A DNA stretch of 64,000 bases from Flectonema sp. DT1601. Its lineage: Eukaryota > Euglenozoa > Diplonemea > Diplonemida > Diplonemidae. Each line of letters opens with the position of its first letter. Within the stretch, counting starts at the first letter, position 1. Positions 40,824-50,700 of this stretch are shown here, in pieces. A program made the translations under genes and the position numbers. The stretch is from the NCBI GenBank assembly GCA_964019425.1, contig OZ025795.1:810001-874000 (forward strand). The letters run 5' to 3'. The notes under the pieces were generated by a model. It had not been told where the DNA came from, did not search any database, and saw only the letters and a program-made list of their open reading frames with translations.

Positions 40824-43088
40824 CTAAAGATGATCATGATCTGAGGAATTAGTTCTACGTAGCTCATCATCTTGTTGAATCCTCTCTTGGGATTGATCAA
40901 CAGCTGTGAATAAGAATGCCAACGGTTCTGTTTTATTCTGACTTAACCTACAGAGGTGATGTTGGACAACAATATGTTTATCACACATTGCGAGAGAAGT
41001 AGCTGCTTCAGTAAATTTGCGAGCTTGCATTAAGCAAGATGCTCTACTAATTGGGTCTTCATCAGTCTCACCAACTTGGATATGATACATCCATTCAGCA
41101 TCTTGATTTTCAGAGTATTCGATGCTGTCAACGAGGAGGAAAAATGGCGTACTGTCAGCCAGCCAATCAACAAAATAGAATCTCTCCATTGGAACTGCAT
41201 TAGATCTAAACTTATCAGTGCACAGGGTTGATATTCCAAGAAAACGTGATATTTTTAATAAAGTTTCTAACTCATCACAAACACTACCATGAACTATCGA
41301 ATACCTCGCTAGATCACCACCAGCAATACCAGCAAGGCAATCACCTTGACCAATCACAAATGATACTTGTAAATCAGGTAAAGCAGTATGAATAGATCTC
41401 TTAGCCCTACAAGGCTCATTAGTAGACCATCCCATGAAGACTAACTGAGCATGAGATGCTACCAAACTAATAGTCCTTCCACCATGCTGTCTGCTCATAG
41501 CATGAAGAGCTGTGGAGAAGGTGTTTAGTGTTTCACTGCTGGTGCATGTTTCGTGGTTTAATACCACTCGGATGACCGTTATTTTTGATTTTTTAACTCC
41601 AATAGCAAGATTGCTTTGAGTAGCAACCCTCACTCGATTTCCTTCTTCAGAACCGACAGATGCAGAACGGTGAGAGCGGAATGACGATACAGAACGGATG
41701 TCACCACACTTTTCAACAATAGGAGTAGCAGATACCTGAATCATGTCTGGTAGGAATCTCCTATACTCAACCAATACACCTACTATGTCTTTGAAAGCCA
41801 GAAGCATCGGATGAGCTTTTTCATCCAGTCGATGTAAAAAACTAACCGAATCGAGATCCATCACAGCAATGGCTGCTGCTGTTCTCGTGGATATTTTGAG
41901 AACCATTTCCAAACGTTTGCGAGAGACTGATGTTTTAGCAATGAGGCCACATATAAATATTATTGCAATACCGAATATGGCAGCCATTAAAACTGCTGCC
42001 AACATTGGGGTTATTGTCCTTCGAGAATCATCGAAGGCTGAGGTACGTCTGATTAAGACTTCCCACTCTCTGGTAGCAAAGGTTATTACATCAGAAATAG
42101 TATTTGGGAGGTTTGAAACATTTTGATAATGCGTAGCTGCATTGTTGTCGGAATGGAGTAGCGAATTGTTGTCGGTTCTGTCAACCAAACTAATTTCTAT
42201 TCCGTGCTGTCTGATTCCTGAAATGGAATGTGCTACCATGTCTCCTATTCTACACACTCCAACTGCAAATCCTTTTACGGTGTCGTTTGCAAAAACCGGA
42301 GCAAGCAATAAGAATCCAAACTGAACCTCTCCCTCCTGAACAAGTCGTACCATAGCAGAAGCAACTGATTGCTTAACTTTACTTGATAATGTTAGAGCAG
42401 CAAGTCTGACATCGCTAGAACCAACATCAAGACCATGAGCTCTGATATTATTTTCATAAGGTTCAATATAATACACTGGATAGTACAAGGATGCGTTGTC
42501 TCTGACATAGCCATTAACATCAGTGAGAAAGAATCCAGGATACGATTTATTATTTTTATGTTCCCTCCACCTATCACGATAGGGTGTTTGCATTGCTAAT
42601 TCATACTCTTCCCGTCTATCATGTGATACCTGAGGAATCCAACCCATTGCTTGATAGTAGTTTGATTTACCTTTACCTAACGTTGTTACAAATCTACGAA
42701 ACTCATCTGAGTTGACTGAAGTAGATGCAGCGAACAATCCAGCAATACTAATGCAGTCTTTCCTCGTTAAATAAACAGTACTTAGTAAGTGAGATACTAT
42801 TACCCTTGCGATTTCATCATGGGCTGTTTCTATTGTGGTGGTTTCATGTTCAGAAAGAGTTCGATAGACAAACAGCCATGTTAATATAGCAATAACAGGA
42901 CCACATAATACTGAACAGTAGTATATTTTATGAGATCCGTGTAATGACGACTGTGTGTCATCGTCATCAGTGTTTATGATTTCTGATTGTTCTCCTCCCT
43001 TTCCTTTCTGTTTTGGAATTGCAATCACATTATCAGACACAACATCATCTTTGAGTTCAACTATTGAAACTACAGGTGCGAAATTCAT
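40824..43088 (-). CDS. CHASE-domain membrane receptor with degenerate nucleotide cyclase domain
   Basis: 754 aa. There is a short cytoplasmic N-terminus, a membrane helix at about 55-75 (VLCGPVIAILTWLFVY), and an extracellular CHASE sensor at about 105-300 (YYQAMGWIPQVSHDRREEYE, then FLLLAPVF..VKGFAVGVCRIGDMV). A second helix lies at about 360-385 (LAAVLMAAIFGIAIIFICGLI). The cytoplasmic part has an EYRRFLPDMI segment and a class III cyclase-like module (SKITVIRVVLNHE..., GQGDCLAGIAGGDLARYSIVHGSV). The metal-binding Asp pair and transition-state Asn/Arg are not recognisable, so catalysis is doubtful. It may act by dimerising with an active cyclase or as a ligand-gated scaffold. A run of 26 A lies directly before the ATG. 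Confidence 0.8.
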   Translation of the reverse strand: MNFAPVVSIVELKDDVVSDNVIAIPKQKGKGGEQSEIINTDDDDTQSSLHGSHKIYYCSVLCGPVIAILTWLFVYRTLSEHETTTIETAHDEIARVIVSHLLSTVYLTRKDCISIAGLFAASTSVNSDEFRRFVTTLGKGKSNYYQAMGWIPQVSHDRREEYELAMQTPYRDRWREHKNNKSYPGFFLTDVNGYVRDNASLYYPVYYIEPYENNIRAHGLDVGSSDVRLAALTLSSKVKQSVASAMVRLVQEGEVQFGFLLLAPVFANDTVKGFAVGVCRIGDMVAHSISGIRQHGIEISLVDRTDNNSLLHSDNNAATHYQNVSNLPNTISDVITFATREWEVLIRRTSAFDDSRRTITPMLAAVLMAAIFGIAIIFICGLIAKTSVSRKRLEMVLKISTRTAAAIAVMDLDSVSFLHRLDEKAHPMLLAFKDIVGVLVEYRRFLPDMIQVSATPIVEKCGDIRSVSSFRSHRSASVGSEEGNRVRVATQSNLAIGVKKSKITVIRVVLNHETCTSSETLNTFSTALHAMSRQHGGRTISLVASHAQLVFMGWSTNEPCRAKRSIHTALPDLQVSFVIGQGDCLAGIAGGDLARYSIVHGSVCDELETLLKISRFLGISTLCTDKFRSNAVPMERFYFVDWLADSTPFFLLVDSIEYSENQDAEWMYHIQVGETDEDPISRASCLMQARKFTEAATSLAMCDKHIVVQHHLCRLSQNKTEPLAFLFTAVDQSQERIQQDDELRRTNSSDHDHL

Positions 43089-43114
43089 TTTTTTTTTTTT
43101 TTTTTTTTTTTTTT
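43089..43114 (-). repeat. Poly(A) leader directly upstream of the ATG
   Basis: T-run on the plus strand of about 26, so the mRNA leader of the CHASE gene ends in A26 immediately before AUG. Other starts here (43756 and 9109) also follow A-runs. Confidence 0.8.
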
Positions 43115-43447
43115 GGTATTCTTTTTTTCCCCCTTTTCTTCTTCCTCAACACAAACAATCCTGTATTGATAATAATATGAGTTTTATAACAAGCCACACT
43201 AAAAACACAATTGTTCTGCTGTTCCATAAAACACTATTTTCAGCAGGCTGAATCTCATACTACTTGTTCCACTTCATTAGTACGTTTTGGGGGTCAGTCC
43301 TGTAGAGATAATTATCTTCACTTGTGTTTTTTTTTTTTTTTTTTTCAATTTCTATACAAAAGAAAAAACAACATAAAGTAACGTAAACATGGACATAAAT
43401 ACTTCAAGACGGATCTGTAAAGGAGAATCGTCACTCTGAAAAACGTA

Positions 43448-43756
43448 TCACAAACTACCTTCTCCCCCAAGATACCCCGGGACATAATCACCTCCTCTTG
43501 CTGTGACGCGGGTTGCTCTGAATTTGCCGGTCTGTTTTGGAACAGGTTCCTTAGTATATTCAATTTTAGTACCAACGAGTAAGCTACGATACCCTGGAGC
43601 ATGAATAACATTATAATGTACGAAGATATCTCCTGTTCCCGTGTCTGGTCGAATGAATCCAAATCCTTTATTCACATTCCAACTCTTAACTGTTCCAAAC
43701 AACAGTTCCTCACTACAGGATGATGATGACTGCAGAAAACCTTCACTAATTTCCAT
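43448..43756 (-). CDS. Cold-shock-domain nucleic-acid-binding protein
   Basis: 102 aa with a single cold-shock domain at residues 17-92. It starts LFGTVKSWNVNKGFGFIRPD (RNP1 motif KGFGFI), with RNP2 DIFVHY. The insertion after VHYNVIHAPGYRSLLVG is longer than in bacterial CspA. Eukaryotic CSD proteins bind single-stranded RNA or DNA and regulate translation or RNA stability. A short acidic N-terminus and a Gly-rich end (GGDYVPGYLGGEG) flank the domain. No zinc knuckle is present. Confidence 0.9.
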   Translation of the reverse strand: MEISEGFLQSSSSCSEELLFGTVKSWNVNKGFGFIRPDTGTGDIFVHYNVIHAPGYRSLLVGTKIEYTKEPVPKQTGKFRATRVTARGGDYVPGYLGGEGSL

Positions 43757-44080
43757 GTTTTCTTTCAGAGCTTTTTTTTTTTTTTTGTATAAATTAGAAT
43801 GAATATTGAGATTAAAAAAGAATTGCTGAACTAAACCGTTAAGGATACAAGACAGTTTTTTCCATTATTTTTTTTCGGGGGTTTTTTTTTGAATGAGGGT
43901 ATGGAAAAATGCTACATAAAATCAATCAAGGAGAGAGAGTGAGAGAGAGAGAGTAGTGTACTTACAAGACTAACAGTAAACAAAAATAAACCGATCAGTT
44001 TTTTTATATTTTTCTTTTTTTTTGATACGGAAGCTGCATTCCCCGCAACACTCACCGTCATTACTTGTTGTTTATGGAAA

Positions 44081-44118
<38 letters not shown>

Positions 44119-44371
44119 TTGCGAAATAGTGGAAAATTTCCAACTGCAACAATCGCTTCGAACGAAATAACAGAAATACAAATCAGACCTTTGTTGAGGC
44201 TCAAGGAGTGTTTCAGTAAAGAAAGGTACAAACTAAACAACTACCATGAACCACCACATAATCGTTGGTTTTTTTTTTTTTTTTTTTTGAGTGGTAAATT
44301 TGTTTGATTGTGCCAAAAACACAATTATTTTTTTATCAAGATGTAGAGACGGAAATATAAAAACACTCATA
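43757..44371. other. Spacer with homopolymers
   Basis: T-run at 43771-43784, a (GA)n tract at 43931-43953, an A-run of about 28 at 44088-44115 and a T-run at 44270-44288. Open frames here are translations of these runs. Confidence 0.6.
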
Positions 44372-46681
44372 CTAACCAAGGTGAGCGTATTGCATTAAAT
44401 ACCTTTTACGTGCACTTCTACTAACACTCGGAGGTAGCGTTTTATTAATAAGAACTCGAGGTGTTGAATCCAATGTAGAACGGCAGTTGAGACGATTATT
44501 ACTTAAACTTGATGAACAAACAGGTTTTCGTATTGGGAGAGACGCAGAAAATGATTTTACAGAACGAGCTGTTGGAGTAGTTGGGCAACCAGAGTCCTTT
44601 CGAAGTCGATTTTTTACGTGTGTTCGAATCACTATTTCTTCGTTCACTCCGTCAGTTATTTTATTAACAAAATTTTCATCAAGTGTGTGTCTGGCAGAAA
44701 GATCTCTTTCTCTGTTAACAAACCTCGTCGAAACTTGTTGAACACTACTGGAAACTGTTGGAGGAGGTGGGTTAGAATTATATTTAGGAATTAAACTCGG
44801 TGAGAGTAACTTCTTAATTCTTTCGTCAATACATCCACCAGTTGATGTATCCCTCCGTCTTGTGACACGAGGAGATTCTTTACTATTCCTTTTTCTTATT
44901 AATGGTGAAGGATATCTGATACCAGTAGGATGATCTTTCTCTAATGAAGTTATTCTTTCAAACGTCTTTTGCCCAATAGTTTTGATAGATTTAGTACCGT
45001 CTTCTTTAAGTGTAGTAATGTTTTGTATGACTTCTTCTTTGTGAACACGCCTACTCGCCCATTTGTTGGAATCAGAGACGGGTGTTTCCAACTGATTGTC
45101 AATTACAACAACTTCAGGAGTCTCGTTTTCAGATTTATTTAATGAGAGCTGATCAGCTGCCTTCTGATAGTCTGCAAGATCGGTTCCAATCCCCGAGGAG
45201 GGTACCTCGACAGCTGCTTCACACTCGGGTTTACTTTTCTGTGCATCATTTTCAAACACAACAGAACTACTAAAGGAAGCAGGTAGTAAGATATCATCAC
45301 GGATTGGTGATGGAGTGCGGATTGGTGACGGAGAGCGGATAGGGATGAAGTGTTCATTCTCATTATTAACTGCTTTCGGTGTTTTTGAAAACATCAAATT
45401 TGCTTCCCCACTTGGACTACATAACTGAGGAGGTACACAAACACTTCTAATAAGAGATGGTGAAGGTGATGTACGAGAACTGTATTCACCATCTCCTACA
45501 CGAACAGAAGGAATCCTTCTTCTACTTGATGGGGATACACATCTCATACGTGACGGAGTTGGTACTCGTCGAGGAGAAGGAATTCGTTGTTTGATGATAG
45601 ACGGTGAAGGTGAAGGACAGCTGTTCCGTAATGGTGTTGATGACTCACAAACCAGATTACGAGAAGCAACTGACGGAGATGAACAGGTAGTTCGCAATGG
45701 TGTTGTGTTCTGACGAGGAGAAGTAATCATTTGTCTAACAATTGATGGCGAAGGACAAGTAGTTCGCAATGGTGTCGAAGACTCCTTACCACCGTAGAGA
45801 ACAGAAGGGATTGATTGCCTGGTTGCGAATGGTGATGGACAACTAACACGTAACGGAGTTGTGTATCCCCCTTCTCTCACCACACTACCACGGCGAGGTG
45901 AAGGAATCCTTTGTCTAATGATTGAAGGAGAAGGACAACTAGTTCGTATTGGTGTCGCATATCGAGGTCGAGGTTTTTCTTTTAACGACTCTTCCAACTC
46001 ACGAACAAACTCCTCAGACAACGGCACTTCCGAATGGAAGGCATCCCACTGCACAACTTCACTATCCTCGTTTGGTAATATCTGACTTCCAACTGTTACT
46101 GTAATAACTGTTTGTCCTTCCTTCTTATAACCTTGAATATAAGACTGTATTAACTCCATTAGAGTAGAGAAACCTGGCTGTTTGCTTTCTAAGTGAATTG
46201 AACGAGACTTCCCAAGTGCACCATAATTATTTTTATAAAACGTTCCAAGAACTAAATGTTTATGAGTTTTTTGTTTCTTTAAACAACGAGACTGGAACGA
46301 TATCGGAAATCTTATCATAGCGTCAATCTTGTGAGTTAGTTTTATTGCTAACAAAGTGGCTTCAATACATTGTATCGACTTAGCGGTTAGTAAAACAGCC
46401 TCTGCCGTAATGAGTAGATCAGAGACCTTTCTGTCTTTGTCAATATTAAATTTTGGACCCTCACTGCTGTATGAAAATATTTCGAGACACTCCGTTATTG
46501 CTTTCATTATGTCGCTTTCTTCCGAGGTTTTTATCTTTGCAACCGCTGCTGCTACTGCGGGTGGCATTCTAATTGGAACCATCGGACTCAAACTTACTTT
46601 ATAATTATACCTCGCAGCTGGTGACCCGGATCGGCTAGCTCTTCTGTGACCACAACTATTGCTACGTTCCCTAGTAGACAT
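44372..46681 (-). CDS. Vasohibin-type tubulin tyrosine carboxypeptidase with long Ser/Pro/Arg tail
   Basis: 769 aa. Residues about 45-235 match the vasohibin core. The transglutaminase-like triad is intact: Cys105 in IQCIEATLLAIKLT, His142 in HKHLVLGTF and Ser159 in YGALGKSR. The 17-residue His-Ser distance equals that of human VASH1; the Cys-His distance is two longer. Before the His lies IRFPISFQS, also vasohibin-like. The enzyme removes the C-terminal Tyr of alpha-tubulin. The tail (about 245-400) has about six imperfect 25-residue repeats (TPLRTTCPSPSIIRQ, RIPSPRR), basic and probably phosphorylated or microtubule-binding, then a disordered end. Animal vasohibins need the small partner SVBP; none is identified here. 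A TTLL9-like ligase lies 6 kb upstream. Confidence 0.85.
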   Translation of the reverse strand: MSTRERSNSCGHRRASRSGSPAARYNYKVSLSPMVPIRMPPAVAAAVAKIKTSEESDIMKAITECLEIFSYSSEGPKFNIDKDRKVSDLLITAEAVLLTAKSIQCIEATLLAIKLTHKIDAMIRFPISFQSRCLKKQKTHKHLVLGTFYKNNYGALGKSRSIHLESKQPGFSTLMELIQSYIQGYKKEGQTVITVTVGSQILPNEDSEVVQWDAFHSEVPLSEEFVRELEESLKEKPRPRYATPIRTSCPSPSIIRQRIPSPRRGSVVREGGYTTPLRVSCPSPFATRQSIPSVLYGGKESSTPLRTTCPSPSIVRQMITSPRQNTTPLRTTCSSPSVASRNLVCESSTPLRNSCPSPSPSIIKQRIPSPRRVPTPSRMRCVSPSSRRRIPSVRVGDGEYSSRTSPSPSLIRSVCVPPQLCSPSGEANLMFSKTPKAVNNENEHFIPIRSPSPIRTPSPIRDDILLPASFSSSVVFENDAQKSKPECEAAVEVPSSGIGTDLADYQKAADQLSLNKSENETPEVVVIDNQLETPVSDSNKWASRRVHKEEVIQNITTLKEDGTKSIKTIGQKTFERITSLEKDHPTGIRYPSPLIRKRNSKESPRVTRRRDTSTGGCIDERIKKLLSPSLIPKYNSNPPPPTVSSSVQQVSTRFVNRERDLSARHTLDENFVNKITDGVNEEIVIRTHVKNRLRKDSGCPTTPTARSVKSFSASLPIRKPVCSSSLSNNRLNCRSTLDSTPRVLINKTLPPSVSRSARKRYLMQYAHLG

Positions 46682-47732
46682 TATTTTAGACAGGTGTCAG
46701 ACCGTTGACTGTTTAATATAATAATAATAATAATAACAACGGATTTCACTACATAAATGTTTTGAACAGACGAGGGAAGGTGCTCAGTAATCGAACAAAA
46801 CGTGTCGACTCACTACCGAAATAAAGAAATAAATACAAGTAAAGAATCCTATCCAAACTATTTTTAAAGAAAAAGATTTGAGCAAATAAATAGCGCAAAT
46901 GACACTCCAGGTGTTGAACCCCAAGAGAGAAACTCATCAGGAAAACAGAAGATCAACAGATGCAAAAACTTTTGTTTACGGCAGCAAAGTAAATCTGACA
47001 ACAAAGCGGTCATTGTCGCCGAATCAGAACTTGCTTTTTATTTTTTCGTATAACAAAACTATACTGTGACTTATATACTTCTGCTCCCCTCGATTAGGGA
47101 AATGAAGACTGTGCGTTGAGAAGCACTTCTCCGAGGAAAGAAATCGCGTGTCGGGAAATTTAAAAAAAAAAAACTTTAAAATACTCAAAGGTAAGTAATG
47201 AGGTTAAACTGATTTAGTTAAAATGTTAGAGCGAATGTTTGTAATTTGATTTACGACCGGAAGAACTATTCAGTTATGTCCCTCCCCCAACCAAATTATT
47301 AATCGAATGAAGCACTTGAGGGAAAACAGCATATTTTTTATTTATTTATTTTTTTCTTAAATTCAATCACGGCTTTTCCGTAACTGCCTAAAACCACACT
47401 CTTGTCTACGTAAGATAGACAGAGAAATTGGTAATTGGAGAACGACAAAAGAAGGGTGTTAAAAAAAAAGAAGAAGAAAAAGGAAGATAAAAGATAAAGT
47501 GAGGATGTATGTGTTCTTCTTTTTTTTTTTTTTTATTTCGTTTTTCAAAGAACATCAATTCAGCTTCCCACTTTTACGCACAAGTTTTATAAAGTCCATC
47601 TTTTTATTTTATTTTATTTTTTCTCACAATAAAAATCATGCAAGGTGTAAAGAGAGAGAGAAAGAAAAAGTATAAAGGACATTTTTTATTGAAGAACCCA
47701 TCCCAACACGGGACGGAGAACTTCTTGCAGGT
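46682..47732. other. Spacer
   Basis: Includes an (ATA)n stretch at 46720-46735 and T-rich runs near 47335-47355 and 47520-47535. No gene or family A-C repeat copy seen. Confidence 0.5.
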
Positions 47733-50700
47733 CTACAACTTTGCGTGACTTCCCAAACGACACACTTCAGGAGCGCTGCCAATCTGTTTTGCAACTAGTC
47801 TGAGAATACCAACTAAATGGTCAGCTGTTGGAACAATGAGAGATTTTGGACACAGCGTTCTTACGGTATCTGCAAGGGATCTATTTTCGGTTACGAACAC
47901 CGCGAACGTGTTCGATGGATCTGCTGTTGCTATTGCGGCCTCCAACATCGGTAAGTCTCCAGTTGTGTCCCCAGATACCAGAACTGGTCCTGAAGTTGGT
48001 GTTATTCCCATTGATAATTCCTTGTTTAGATATTTCAAACCGTCTCCTTTTGAGAATGCAGTTTTACCGGCTTTTGCGAGAGTAATTTCAAGATCTAATC
48101 CAGTGTCGTGAATAGTAAGATTACTTCCAGATGGGTCAATCCTCGCAACAACCCCCTTGACTTCTTCGATTAGACTTGCGCTCTCTGGTGATGAAATAGA
48201 GTGGCTGACATCTTGACGTGCGATGACTACTTCACCGAACTTAACCTGCATCGCTGATCCAATAAATGCAAATTTCTGCCAACGTGGTTTTTTCAACATC
48301 AACGACAACTCTCTTGTGACAGCCGCTATCAACGCTGAATCAGCCTGTGTCATCGCAAACCTACGAACTCTCTGATCAGCATCTAAACATTCTCTTCCCT
48401 TTGATGCTCCATAAATAAACTGACCTGGTGGGTTAACCGACACACTTATAATACCAGCATTCTCAGCAGCTACGAGAGACGATTCAATGTTTTGAGCTCC
48501 ACCTCCGAGTGGAGCTGAAGTAATAAAAGCCGCCTGTCTACAACAATGTTTTGCAAAAGACGTAATCCAAACACTGTTATATATTGATTGAATTGATGAC
48601 ATGTATCTACCACAGTACAGGTTGGTTGTTCCATCTCTGTCGGTTAGCCACGCTGATAGCTTTTGAGTTCTTATGAAGTTGAAAAACTGAAGACCATCAT
48701 TCATAGTTGTATTCCAATCTCTGTATTGAACAGACATTCTTTCTAAGATTGCTTCTTCACCTTCAGTGATGTATAATAAATCCCTGTCTAGTTCACTAAT
48801 CTCATATCCCAAATCAAGCATTATCTCTTGAGCATCAGCATCAATATCGAGTACGTATTTACCTTCAGCCATTGGAACAGTTCCAAGTCTATTTCTAGCA
48901 TATCTCAAAGCCTCAACTAGCGACTTGTCGATTGCTTCTCCGTCAAATATTCTTTGTACGATATCCGAACGAATCACTTGCGTTCGACACATCAAATTAT
49001 AAAAATCTTTCAGTGATGTGAGAGCATAGTGTACAGTAACTGGTCTCCATGGTGCTACACTGACCCTGTTACCAGAAACTTCAAACGAAGCAGGTGGGTG
49101 ATTCGATGAAAAAACAGCTTCTCCCTGGTGACTAATAGTGACAGAGTCTTTTGTTATTTTGAAATGGTACCATTTTCCTTTTAGTAGTCGATTGAACCTG
49201 ACGATATCCCATCGGGGAGGGAGGTTTGGTTGAATAGAATATTCAAACGGTTTATTCTCTCTGAGACCAATAAAATTACTAAGTAACATATCAACAGTTC
49301 CTGCCATGACACCACAATGAATACCTTCATGAGTTGTATACTGTCTGTCAAAAACATCACTGTTGGCTGCTTCCATAAACCATTTCCACTGAACATCTTT
49401 ATATCCTATCAGGAATGCTATTTTAGCATGAACCGTATAGCTTAAGGTTGATCCGTGTGATGTTCTTTGTTGATAGTAGTCGTAGTTTGCGCGTAAGAAT
49501 TCAAGAGAGTCTTTTACTTCAACTCCAAGCGATCTCAACAATTCAGAAACCTCTTCAGGTCTTAATAAATAATACAACATAAGAGTATCTGCTTGTTTCG
49601 CAAGTTTGTATTTGTCAGGTGTTTTTCCTTCCTTTTTAAGAATTCTGTCAAGACGTCTGATGTCGCCCCACTGTTTTCTGTAGTAGTCCCAATCTAACTC
49701 TTCAAGGTCATCGTATCCTTTAAACTGTTGAATGATTCCATTTACAACCCAAACCTTCATCTTTTGTGTTATTGTTCTCCACCACTGTAATTCATCAGGT
49801 GTGATGCCTGATTTCTGTTGGAGGTATTTTCGAGATTTTTCTGGAAGTACTTCCGTTGATTGAAGCATCTGAAGTGCTATTTTTAATAACCAAACTACCA
49901 TGATATTAGTATAAGCATTGTCAACGACTCCTCCCTCTTCGCATAAGACGTGTTCGTGGTATTCATCAGGTCCCATAACTCCTGATATATGAACGTAGCC
50001 ATCGGATTCTAATTTTGCGATGGATGCCCAGAATCTCGCGATTTCGATCATGAGGATTCCTAAGTCTCCGCCAAGGAATTCTTTATCATCAGTCGCCTCA
50101 TAGTATTTCCATGCGTTATAAAAAACTGCGATTCCAACATGTCGTTGTCTGCAAGACATGTCTGGATCCCATTTTCCGGATAATGGATTGTAGTGAATGA
50201 CCTGCGTTTCTTCAATTCCTTTATCACTGGTCTGCCAAGGAATCATCGCTCCTTTAAAGCCATGTTCAATAGCATAGTCTTTTGCAGCTTCTAGTCTTCT
50301 TGTTCTGTAAAGTAAATGCGCTTTTGATGCTTCCGGGAATGTCGCATTGTATATTGGGAATAAGTATACCTCGTCCCAGAAAACGTGTCCTCTGTAGGAT
50401 TCTCCTGTTAGTCCTCTGGCAGTGAATCCAGCGTCTATAAATTTATTATTATCACTAAACGAAGCAATCAAATGATATAAATGCATTCTAGCCATCCGTT
50501 GACATAAATAAGCTTCCCGATTACCTTTTATTTGGATGTCAATTTTATCCCAAATTTGTCTCCATCGGATTCTATGAGGCACAGCAACTTGCTTAAAAAA
50601 CGGCATCTCAACAAGACTTAATTTCGCTGATGCTAATGCAGAATTTTCGGTTAAATCACCGTCTTTTGAGGTGTATATGGAAACGATTTTTTCAATGGTG

